NCBI GenBank assembly: GCA_017303675.1
Contig: JAFLBX010000001.1
Location: forward strand, 1,685,970 to 1,749,969
Origin: Ignavibacteria bacterium
GTDB taxonomy: Bacteria; Bacteroidota; Ignavibacteria; Tepidaquicellales; OLB5
Direction of reading: 5' to 3'
Length of the DNA: 64,000 nucleotides
How positions within the stretch are numbered: position 1 is the stretch's first letter; every line of letters starts with the position of its first letter. Made by a program: the position numbers and the translations under genes. Shown in pieces: positions 24,683 to 32,394 of this stretch. The notes beneath the pieces were generated by a model, which made no database searches, had not been told where the DNA came from, and saw nothing but the letters and a program-made list of their open reading frames with translations.

Positions 24683-26122
24683 TTGAAAGCAATTAAACAA
24701 ATAAAATGGCTGAAAATTACCTTATTAAATTCTGTAATTTTGGCTGTTTCATATTTTCAGCTTTCATGCGCAAACCAGCAGCCGCCGGGCGGCGGCGAGG
24801 AAGATAAAACCCCGCCCAAAGTAACCATAGTAAGCCCTAAGCCAAATTCTACCAATTTCCGCGGCAATACATTGATATTTGAATTCAATGAATATATTGA
24901 CCGCCGCAGCTTCCAGGATGCGTTCCGTACTTCGCCCCAGGTTAAAGGTGATATTGAATTTTCATGGGGGCTTAAGGATGTAGAAGTAAGATTCCCTAAG
25001 GACCTTGAAAAAATCGATGCCAATAAAACATTTGTGGTAAATATCAGCACAACATTAAAAGATATCCGAGGCAACCAGATCTCAGAAGCTATTAATTTCG
25101 CTTTTTCAACGGGCAGCAAAATTGATATGGGTGGTATCAGCGGCAGGGTATATAATACTTCCAAAAAATCCGCATCAGTGTATGCGTATGATCTGGCAAA
25201 AAGTTATGACCCCACCAAAGATATCCCTGATTACTTTACTGAATCATCAGCCGAAGGCAGTTACAGCTTAACTAATCTTGCGCCCGGCAGATACAGGCTT
25301 ATAACCATAATTGATGAAGACCGCAACCTGCTTTTTACCAGTGAGCGTGAGAGCTTTGGAGTTCTGCCGTACGATATTGACGTGAAGGACAGTGTTGTTA
25401 CAGGTAATGCTGATATTTACATGAAACTGCTTACATCAACTCAGCAGGTAGCGCCTGAGCTTGATGCATCTAAATATTTCAGGGATTCACTTGGAATTGT
25501 ATTCACTTCAATTGAATACAATTCTTCTGTTGTTCTGCCTGAGCAAAGCATATTCATTTTTTTCAGCAGGTTCAAACCAACCCGCGAAGAATTCACCCGT
25601 AACTTAGTTGTAACCGATGAGAACGGAACAACCGATAGAGTTGTGTTTAACTGGAAGAATGATTCACTGGTAGAAATATTTTCTGCAAACCGCTTCGCCG
25701 CAAACAGGAAGTACAGGATATCGTTTCCATTAAAAACCACAGGCGATACAGTGTATAACTTCTCGCTGCCCTTCAGAACGGTGAGCGTAAATTCATTTGG
25801 TGAGCTAAAAGGCAGGGTATCAAGCGCTTACACGGATTTTATAATAACGGATCAGATAGTAAAAATAGAACTTGAAGCTGATAAACTGGTACCCATACTT
25901 AAATACAGCTTTGATTCCAGGGATACGGTCTTTAGTTTTAAAAACATACTCGAAGCAAATTATACACTATTTAGTTACATTGATAAAGATAACAGCTCAA
26001 GCTATAATTACGGTTACCCCTTCCCGTTTGAATACTCAGAACCGTTCTACATTTACCCGGGCACAATAAATATCAAAGGCGGCTGGGTGGTTGAAAATGT
26101 GAACATAAATTTTGTGAGGTAA
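24683..26122 (+). CDS. Ig-like (Big_5-type) domain lipoprotein
   Basis: A 479-residue surface or periplasmic lipoprotein. N-terminal hydrophobic signal with Cys29 as the lipidation site (F-Q-L-S-C), then the characteristic Gly/Pro-rich stretch P-P-G-G-G-E-E-D-K-T-P-P-K-V and an Ig-like fold (about 45-150: S-P-x-P-N-S-T-N-F, F-x-E-Y-I-D, L-K-D-x-x-G-N) found in a widely conserved Bacteroidota lipoprotein family. The middle has a G-x-I-S-G-R-V segment typical of carboxypeptidase-regulatory-like repeats, and G-E-L-K-G-R-V occurs again near 375. TTG start; no ATG in frame near the signal sequence. Function unknown. Confidence 0.75.
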   Translation: MKAIKQIKWLKITLLNSVILAVSYFQLSCANQQPPGGGEEDKTPPKVTIVSPKPNSTNFRGNTLIFEFNEYIDRRSFQDAFRTSPQVKGDIEFSWGLKDVEVRFPKDLEKIDANKTFVVNISTTLKDIRGNQISEAINFAFSTGSKIDMGGISGRVYNTSKKSASVYAYDLAKSYDPTKDIPDYFTESSAEGSYSLTNLAPGRYRLITIIDEDRNLLFTSERESFGVLPYDIDVKDSVVTGNADIYMKLLTSTQQVAPELDASKYFRDSLGIVFTSIEYNSSVVLPEQSIFIFFSRFKPTREEFTRNLVVTDENGTTDRVVFNWKNDSLVEIFSANRFAANRKYRISFPLKTTGDTVYNFSLPFRTVSVNSFGELKGRVSSAYTDFIITDQIVKIELEADKLVPILKYSFDSRDTVFSFKNILEANYTLFSYIDKDNSSSYNYGYPFPFEYSEPFYIYPGTINIKGGWVVENVNINFVR

Positions 26123-26215
26123 GATTAACTAAAATGATGCTAATAGTATACAATTTATCTTGAAAAACCCTTAAAAATATATTACTTTCATGTAACAAAC
26201 TATAACCATACCGCC

Positions 26216-27496
26216 ATGAAAAGACTTATACTTTTCGAGTTCATCATCATATTTTTAGCCACTACGTTTGAGAGTGACACACCGCCGGGCTGGTATCAGC
26301 AGACGCTGCCTGTGAATAAAATAATAAATGATATCTTCTTTATTGATACTTCCAACGGCTGGGCTGTAACTACAGGTGGAACCAATTTTACAGATACAGC
26401 ATACATTTTTTATACCACCAATGGCGGAAATAACTGGCTGATACAGAAAACAGGTATCGAAAAATTAGATGCAATACAATTTCTTGATAATAACAACGGC
26501 TATGCAGTTGGCAAATTATTCACTACAACAAATTTGAGCATATATAAAACGACGAACGGCGGAGTAAATTGGCAGGGGCTTAACAATATAACGGGAGTAG
26601 GACCTACAGATTTATTTTTTGTAAATAAAGATACTGGTTGGATTTGCGATAACGAAGGAACGTTTGGGGCAGGCTTGCAGAAAACCACAAATGGTGGTCT
26701 AAGCTGGTTTCAGCAATTAGACAGAACATTTAAGCCAACAAAGCTTTTTTTCCTGAATAAAGATACAGGCTGGGTTGGAACAAACGAGCCAAACGGCAGG
26801 CTTTTCAGAACAACTAATAGTGGTGTGAATTGGGATTTGCAGTATACGATTAGTACTGCTTTTATATCTATTTTTTTTATTAACGGAAAAAATGGATGGA
26901 TACGTGCTGGTGGAACAAACGGTGTGCAATATACAACAGACGGAGGGTTTATATGGAGCAACGCACAAGGTACTTTAGCGGGTTATGATATAAAATTTGA
27001 AAATGATTCAGTTGGAATTTCGGGAAGTGTGCCAAACATTGCCAAATCAACGGATGGCGGTAAAACGTGGGGTAATCAGATTACACCGCCAAATACATAT
27101 TTATCTGTTTTTGCATTGAAGGGCGATACACTAAATGGCTGGGCAGGTACATATAATTTTATAAAGACAACAGATGGGGGTGGGACAATAAATTATTTAG
27201 GTATTCAGCAAACGAGTAGCGAAATACCAACTAATTATAAGTTGCACCAAAATTATCCAAATCCGTTTAATCCGGTTACGAATATTATTTATGAGTTGAA
27301 AGTTAAAAAGTTTGTAAAGTTGGAAGTCTTTGATATTACAGGCAGAGAGATAATAGACTTGGTAAACCTGGAACAACAGGCGGGTACATATAAAGTTGAC
27401 TGGAATGCAGGTAGTTTACCAAGTGGTGTATATTTCTATTCATTAATAATAGATGGAATAACTGTTGATACTAAAAAGATGGTATTGATAAAGTAA
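26216..27496 (+). CDS. Ycf48/BNR-repeat protein with type IX secretion sorting domain
   Basis: A 426-residue secreted protein. Signal peptide at about 1-18, then seven-bladed-propeller-type repeats seen as T-N-G-G-x-x-W / T-D-G-G-x-T-W (near 76, 118, 161, 203, 243, 284 and 319) alternating with G-W or G-Y-A-V motifs, as in Ycf48-like and sialidase BNR repeats. The C-terminal 80 residues are a T9SS type A sorting domain: N-Y-P-N-P-F-N-P-V-T, F-D-I-T-G-R-E, S-G-V-Y-F-Y-S-L and terminal K-K-M-V-L-I-K. It is therefore expected on the cell surface or released. ATG start. Related in design to the gene at 42433. Not obviously in an operon. Confidence 0.85.
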   Translation: MKRLILFEFIIIFLATTFESDTPPGWYQQTLPVNKIINDIFFIDTSNGWAVTTGGTNFTDTAYIFYTTNGGNNWLIQKTGIEKLDAIQFLDNNNGYAVGKLFTTTNLSIYKTTNGGVNWQGLNNITGVGPTDLFFVNKDTGWICDNEGTFGAGLQKTTNGGLSWFQQLDRTFKPTKLFFLNKDTGWVGTNEPNGRLFRTTNSGVNWDLQYTISTAFISIFFINGKNGWIRAGGTNGVQYTTDGGFIWSNAQGTLAGYDIKFENDSVGISGSVPNIAKSTDGGKTWGNQITPPNTYLSVFALKGDTLNGWAGTYNFIKTTDGGGTINYLGIQQTSSEIPTNYKLHQNYPNPFNPVTNIIYELKVKKFVKLEVFDITGREIIDLVNLEQQAGTYKVDWNAGSLPSGVYFYSLIIDGITVDTKKMVLIK

Positions 27497-27497
27497 A

Positions 27498-27582
27498 CTG
27501 CTAGTCAGTCAGGCGAAGTTACTTTAGAAACCTTGTTTCTAAGGTTGATTAAATAGCAAATATCAACTGCTGGAGCAGTCAG
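27498..27582. repeat. Intergenic stretch with three short palindromes
   Basis: The 196-base gap after the Ycf48-like gene holds ACTG-CTAGT-CAGT (27497-27509), TTAGAAA-CCTTG-TTTCTAA (27524-27542) and ACTGCT-GG-AGCAGT (27566-27579). The first and last are each followed by CAGG, giving a partial direct repeat ACTGCT...CAGTCAGG at both ends of the stretch. No T run follows, so terminator function is unlikely. It looks like a small repeat element; I see no second copy in the window. Confidence 0.35.
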
Positions 27583-27692
27583 GAATAATAAATATCTAAA
27601 AAGAGAAGTAAAAAGTATTAAATATTGATAAAATGATCATAAAAATGCTTTATATAATTAACTGAAATTTTAAACCCTAAAAATTAAAAGTT

Positions 27693-30600
27693 ATGAAAAC
27701 TTTACTCAAGATCACAGTTACACTTGCATTACCGGTTATATACTTTATCATTGCTTCGGCATTTAAGCCCACTGAACCTTTAAAGGTAACAGATGCCTCA
27801 AAAGTGAACTTAATACAACCACCAACAGCCCAAATACCTAAGGACTTTACACATTTTATACTTAACTATGGTATTCAGGATGGAGATAACGAGTGGGATA
27901 ATTTTACAGCGTTCTGGCCATATTATAAAGATACCCTGCATTATAACGGAATACAGTTATATGATTACGGGGCGGATACTACTGGACAGTTTGGAGTACC
28001 ATTAAGAACAGACCAGATAGCTACTGTAAACTCGCTAATAACCGGAACGCAGAACCGTGGATTAAGAAGTAATTTTCAGCGTATAAATATATCCAAGCTT
28101 TGCCAGGATGGTCAAAGAATGGTATTTGAATCAGAAGGCGGCAATGAAGGATACTCATACAGTTCCAGAATGTCCGGCTCAGGGCCGGTTTCCGATAGCG
28201 GACGAAGTGTGATAAAGGGTTGCGCATCGTGTCCGCCAAGTATGCCGGCAGGTATGCTTTGCGAAAGTATTACGGAAAACCTGCAGTTTGCGCTATCATA
28301 TACATATGACTGGGCGCCGCAGCAGGACTGGCACCTTAAGCCGGTTATGAGAATTGATTCGAGTATAGTAGATAATTCACCAACGGCACCTGTAATAGCC
28401 ATAGTAACAAGAAATTTTAGCGGAACTGTTATCGATTCTACAGTAATTAAAGCAAGAAATTTTGCTTCTTTCTTAGGAGGAAACTATATCTATAATGGTC
28501 AATATATTAGCACTTTCGATTTCATTCAGGACCCGAACACAGATTTAGATATCCTTGGCAGGAAAGATACAGTTACCGGCTTAATGTATGGCTATACACG
28601 CGAGAACGTTAACGCCAGCCAGATTGATTTTAAGATATACTGGTTCGGGCAGGTTGATGTGTGGTTTGATAAACTGGTGGTGGATAATGATATTGCAGAT
28701 AGGCTATTTTCTGAAAATAATAACTTTAATCCTTTTATTTACGATGAAGTAAATAACTTTGGAAATAGCCTTGACATGTTTTTTGTGGATGAATGTGTAA
28801 CAACAAACCTGCCATGCATTAAATACGTAAATGATTATATCAAAAATTCGGGTTTACCATCGCCGCCCTTAAGCTATGCCGTTTCATATAATATGAATTT
28901 CCACTACACAAGAAATGACGCAAATACTTTCAAACTGTATCTTGATACAGTAAAACCGGATATAATCCAGGTAGACGCTCACGCATTGCAGTTTCATGAT
29001 CAGGGTGAACCGGGCTGCATACCTATTAATTCATTTAACCCATTACTGGTGGATCCTAAAGTACCCGCAGACTGGAAGGTAAATAATCAAACTTATAATA
29101 CATATCTGCAGGAGTGTTTAGGTCAAAAAGATAGCTATGTATGGCCTATGGAAGGATCATTTATTTACCAGATTCATAAGACCCGGATAAATATTACATC
29201 AGCTTCCAATAATACCCGTATATCAATTCAGCCGCAGATACAGGGCTGGCTGATACACAACAACATTACAGGTAAATACAGATACGGTGTACGTGAGCCT
29301 ATTAATGAAGAAATAAGCGCCCAGGCATGGATAGCGCTTTCATACGGCGCAGATTACCTGAGCTGGTTCTGGCTGCCTACTATGACGCCGCTTACAGCGG
29401 AATTATCACAGCGGAATGGACCGCCGGATATGAGCCTTGATCCAGGTGACGAGACATACACATTTGGCGTGTTTAATACACCATCTCAACCCAGAAGACA
29501 AAACCAGTATGGACAGAATAAATTTGATTATCTCTGTGAAATGAACTCGAAGATCCTGAATTTAAAACCAACCCTAGACGCAATTTCGTGGAACTCAGCA
29601 TACAGTGTGCACAGTGAGGGTGCGAATCATGGATACATACAGGATATAATGAGCATATTGCCCGGTATAAACGGGCAAAACCCTTGTGTTGAAGATAATC
29701 CTAACGGCCCGTATATGGATTGCAGAGAAGAGCGATTTTGGGAAATGGGATTCTATAACGATGTTGGTTCAGCAAAATATTTTATTATGGTAAATCGCAG
29801 ATGTATACCTGCAGGAGGCAGTTATACTGGTGATAACAGGGTATTAAGAGTAAAATTCAATTTAACCGGACCTATTAATTGGCAAATAAGTGAAGTTGGA
29901 AGTTCTGTAAGACCCAAAGTTTTTGACAGAACTAAATATGCGTCATTTGGTGAAAATCCAGGTGAAATGGGCTGGTTTGAACCGGGAGAAGGCAAGTTAT
30001 TTAAAATTGAGCCTGCAATTAATTCGGGCGGTGAGCTTGTTGAAGACGAAATAATAAACGGCGGTGAATTTACCTGCGAAGCGCCAGTTTACAACAACGG
30101 TTTTAATATAACAATCGGCGCAAACACAACCATACACTTTAATGATAGTTCTAAGTTCGTTATGGATGGCGGTATGTTTACAGTGGGCGACCAGAACACA
30201 TCAGCTCCGCAGAATATTACAAGTGACGCAGTATCAGGAAGTTCATGGAGCGGTCACAGCTTCACAAACTGCGAAGTCAAGATATACGGCGCAACGTTTA
30301 CGGGTTTAGCTAACGATACAACTTACGCAGTTAATATCATCGATTGCCCTGTTGTTGATATCAGAAATTGTACATTTAACACAAACAGCTCACTTAAAGG
30401 CAGTATCAATGCTGTTTTCTTTAGTGATCCTAACAATGAATTAAGCTTAAGCAATATTTATATTGGAGCAAATACTTTTAATTCATCAAGTTCAACTATA
30501 CCTACAGTTAATATTTCATCTTATGCAGGTGAAACAACTCCGCTAATTATAGAAAACAATATATTCAATGAAGGCAATACGGCAATCTTCTTAAGCGGTT

Positions 30601-31355
30601 TAACAGGCGGTGCAATTAAGGGTAATGCAATAACTGATAATTTTATCGGAATTAACGCTTTAACATCAGCAATTGATATAAAATCCAATACAATATCATC
30701 AACTGTAAACAACGCAATTGGCATATTTGCCGCAGGAGGTAGTGAGCTTAAAATGAACAATGCCGGGAGTAAATCACTCGGTGGTTTGAATGATATCTCG
30801 AATTCCGGCACAGCGGCTAACAACATTGTTGTTGATGGTTCTGTATTTTTGCTTGATGGCGGACAGAATATATTCAACATAACCGATGACCAATCCTCAA
30901 AGCATTTATACGGCTATTTCCCGCAGTTCACACAGGGTCCTTTTGATGAAACAAATAACTGCTTCAAGCTTAACTCAACACCGGTTGACCCGCCGTATAA
31001 CATGGTAACATCAGGTTTCCAGGGTTCACAGATAACCTTTAACTTCGTACCATATCTTACAGGATGTGATCCAAATCAAAACGGTGATGGTTTGGCTATA
31101 AACCTAGGAGATGGCATTTACGATACTATCTACAATGAAGGCTCCGGAAGCGGAGGCAGTATGAAAGAAGCTCTCCCCCTTAGCAAGGGGAGTACTCCCG
31201 AGAACTCGGGAGGGAGGGGGTCTATTACACATTACCCACTGCTAAACAACGATACGATTCCATCAGCGTACTCATGCGTTACCGTAACTACACACAGGCA
31301 AAAACAAAATGTCTTGACCTTATCAACACATATCCTGACAGCATTCAAAGCCTGA
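27693..31355 (+). CDS. Very large secreted protein with beta-helix region; frame broken near its 3' end
   Basis: 1220 residues in this frame. Signal peptide about 1-24, then a long domain (about 50-720) with Trp/Tyr-rich blocks such as I-S-A-Q-A-W-I-A-L-S-Y-G-A-D and Y-L-S-W-F-W-L that suggests a glycosidase-like barrel, though no family is assigned. Residues about 790-1080 are a parallel beta-helix of Asn-rich turns (I-R-N-C-T-F, I-E-N-N-I-F-N-E-G, I-K-G-N-A-I-T-D-N, I-K-S-N-T-I-S). After about residue 1158 the frame runs through a palindromic repeat (31171-31221), and the sequence beyond it is meaningful only in another frame, which carries TPR-like residues and the T9SS tail. The last 65 or so residues here are therefore probably out-of-frame. 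The intact protein would end at 32323. Confidence 0.7.
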   Translation: MKTLLKITVTLALPVIYFIIASAFKPTEPLKVTDASKVNLIQPPTAQIPKDFTHFILNYGIQDGDNEWDNFTAFWPYYKDTLHYNGIQLYDYGADTTGQFGVPLRTDQIATVNSLITGTQNRGLRSNFQRINISKLCQDGQRMVFESEGGNEGYSYSSRMSGSGPVSDSGRSVIKGCASCPPSMPAGMLCESITENLQFALSYTYDWAPQQDWHLKPVMRIDSSIVDNSPTAPVIAIVTRNFSGTVIDSTVIKARNFASFLGGNYIYNGQYISTFDFIQDPNTDLDILGRKDTVTGLMYGYTRENVNASQIDFKIYWFGQVDVWFDKLVVDNDIADRLFSENNNFNPFIYDEVNNFGNSLDMFFVDECVTTNLPCIKYVNDYIKNSGLPSPPLSYAVSYNMNFHYTRNDANTFKLYLDTVKPDIIQVDAHALQFHDQGEPGCIPINSFNPLLVDPKVPADWKVNNQTYNTYLQECLGQKDSYVWPMEGSFIYQIHKTRINITSASNNTRISIQPQIQGWLIHNNITGKYRYGVREPINEEISAQAWIALSYGADYLSWFWLPTMTPLTAELSQRNGPPDMSLDPGDETYTFGVFNTPSQPRRQNQYGQNKFDYLCEMNSKILNLKPTLDAISWNSAYSVHSEGANHGYIQDIMSILPGINGQNPCVEDNPNGPYMDCREERFWEMGFYNDVGSAKYFIMVNRRCIPAGGSYTGDNRVLRVKFNLTGPINWQISEVGSSVRPKVFDRTKYASFGENPGEMGWFEPGEGKLFKIEPAINSGGELVEDEIINGGEFTCEAPVYNNGFNITIGANTTIHFNDSSKFVMDGGMFTVGDQNTSAPQNITSDAVSGSSWSGHSFTNCEVKIYGATFTGLANDTTYAVNIIDCPVVDIRNCTFNTNSSLKGSINAVFFSDPNNELSLSNIYIGANTFNSSSSTIPTVNISSYAGETTPLIIENNIFNEGNTAIFLSGLTGGAIKGNAITDNFIGINALTSAIDIKSNTISSTVNNAIGIFAAGGSELKMNNAGSKSLGGLNDISNSGTAANNIVVDGSVFLLDGGQNIFNITDDQSSKHLYGYFPQFTQGPFDETNNCFKLNSTPVDPPYNMVTSGFQGSQITFNFVPYLTGCDPNQNGDGLAINLGDGIYDTIYNEGSGSGGSMKEALPLSKGSTPENSGGRGSITHYPLLNNDTIPSAYSCVTVTTHRQKQNVLTLSTHILTAFKA
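31171..31221. repeat. REP-like double palindrome at the frame break
   Basis: Two adjacent hairpins: CTCCCCCTT-AGC-AAGGGGAG (31173-31192, one C bulged) and CTCCCGAG-AA-CTCGGGAG (31195-31212), followed by GGAGGGGGT. GC-rich palindromes of this kind (C-rich arm, TTAGCAAGG turn) are typical small dispersed repeats in genomes of this group. In the surrounding AT-rich gene it is a foreign-looking island. The reading frame switches across it. Confidence 0.7.
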
Positions 31356-32323
31356 ATGCAATTTCTAAATTATTCTTATCAACCGTTGCAAGTGATACAT
31401 CATATAATGCGGTAAATGAACTGAAGATATATTACGAAGATCTTATTCTTAATCACGGATATAATACTTCACTTGTAAAGCGCGCAAATAATTATATTCT
31501 GAAGTGTAAAGTAAGGATGCGTGAATATTCACAGGCTCTAGTCGGATTCCAGCAGATAATTAACCAGAATCCCTACAGCTACGAAGGATTAATAGCAAGG
31601 TGGGATTATATGGCAACTTCATTGCTGATTCAGGGACAAAGCGGAGGGTTCCCTACGCTAAAGCTTCGGGAACTTCATTCGCTTGAGCTTCGTGAGGTTG
31701 AGTCCTATGATCCAGATGACCTGTCCGACGAAGCTTCAGCGCAGTCGGATAGATCACCGTTTACAAAGGAACAACGGCAGGATATCAGGAAATCCATTAA
31801 TACTGCTATTGAAATATCAAAAAATGAAGATGACAGGAAAATAAAAACACTGGAAGTAAAGTCAGAGCAGGGTGATGTAAATGCTTCTAAAGTGCTGGAG
31901 CAGATCAGATCATTAAAACAGGTAGTTAAGACTGAAAAGCCAATAAGCATAGTTGAGCATGTACGGATAGTATCAGAAGATATAAGGAAAGTATTTGGCT
32001 CAAATACCAGTGGTAAAGGCAATGAGCCGAAGAATATCCCAATGGTATTCAGGCTGTCACAGAACTATCCTAATCCGTTTAATCCCGTAACAAAGATAAA
32101 TTACGACCTGCCGAAAGATTCAAAGGTAAAGATAGTAATTTATGATATACTCGGGCGGGAAATAAAACGGCTTGTGAACAACGAGCTAAAAACCGCTGGT
32201 TTTTACATCGTGGATTTCAACGCTTCAAACTATGCCAGCGGAGTTTACTTCTACCGCATAGAAGCCGAAGAGCCTAACGGCAATAAATTTGTGGATAGTA
32301 AAAAAATGGTGCTGTTGAAGTAA
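31184..32323 (+). CDS. 3' part of the broken secreted protein: TPR-like region and T9SS sorting domain
   Basis: Open in a different frame from the preceding gene. The first ATG is at 31274, but the sense frame extends upstream to the repeat (reads Y-Y-T-L-P-T-A-K-Q-R-Y-D-S-I-S-V-L before that Met), so it is best seen as the C-terminal part of the 27693 gene rather than a gene of its own. It contains helical, TPR-like sequence (Y-x-x-A-x-x-x-C-L-D-L-I-N-T-Y-P-D-S), a segment coded by three small palindromes, a basic/acidic helical stretch, and a full T9SS type A sorting domain (N-Y-P-N-P-F-N-P-V-T, Y-D-I-L-G-R-E, S-G-V-Y-F-Y-R, K-K-M-V-L-L-K). Alone it has no signal peptide, so it could not be exported unless the frames are joined. 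Confidence 0.7.
   Translation, partial: QGEYSRELGREGVYYTLPTAKQRYDSISVLMRYRNYTQAKTKCLDLINTYPDSIQSLNAISKLFLSTVASDTSYNAVNELKIYYEDLILNHGYNTSLVKRANNYILKCKVRMREYSQALVGFQQIINQNPYSYEGLIARWDYMATSLLIQGQSGGFPTLKLRELHSLELREVESYDPDDLSDEASAQSDRSPFTKEQRQDIRKSINTAIEISKNEDDRKIKTLEVKSEQGDVNASKVLEQIRSLKQVVKTEKPISIVEHVRIVSEDIRKVFGSNTSGKGNEPKNIPMVFRLSQNYPNPFNPVTKINYDLPKDSKVKIVIYDILGREIKRLVNNELKTAGFYIVDFNASNYASGVYFYRIEAEEPNGNKFVDSKKMVLLK
31648..31673 (+). repeat. Palindromic element, unit A
   Basis: Arms GTTCCC (31648-31653) and GGGAAC (31668-31673) around the core TACGCTAAAGCTTC. In frame within coding sequence. Shares its core with units B and C. Confidence 0.6.
31671..31699 (+). repeat. Palindromic element, unit B
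   Basis: Arms AACTTCA (31671-31677) and TGAGGTT (31693-31699; one G-T wobble) around TTCGCTTGAGCTTCG. Its left arm shares three bases with the right arm of unit A. Core matches unit A at 11 of 14 positions. Confidence 0.55.
31724..31749 (-). repeat. Palindromic element, unit C (inverted)
   Basis: Arms TCCGAC (31724-31729) and GTCGGA (31744-31749). The reverse complement of the core is TGCGCTGAAGCTTC, matching unit A at 12 of 14 positions. The arms differ in sequence from units A and B but remain complementary. Confidence 0.65.
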
Positions 32324-32347
32324 TTATTATTCAAACAATTTCATCAT

Positions 32348-32355
32348 TATATTTG
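32348..32355 (+). promoter_or_regulatory. -7-like element upstream of xseA
   Basis: TATATTTG matches TAnnTTTG 40 bases before the xseA ATG, but there is no TTG at the -33 distance. If active, the transcript would begin with the hairpin and T tract described next. Confidence 0.25.
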
Positions 32356-32387
32356 AAGGGAACGAAATAAATTTCGTTCCCTTTTTA
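32356..32387 (+). terminator. Rho-independent terminator between the T9SS protein and xseA
   Basis: AAGGGAACGAA and TTCGTTCCCTT form an 11-bp stem around ATAAAT (32356-32383), followed by a T run to 32386. It ends only 8 bases before the xseA ATG at 32395. Confidence 0.8.
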
Positions 32388-32394
32388 ATTTTCT

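Noticed and set aside
31171-31221. Programmed frameshift at the hairpins instead of an insertion
   Set aside because: No slippery heptamer is visible before the hairpins and the element is foreign-looking in composition; disruption or read error is simpler.
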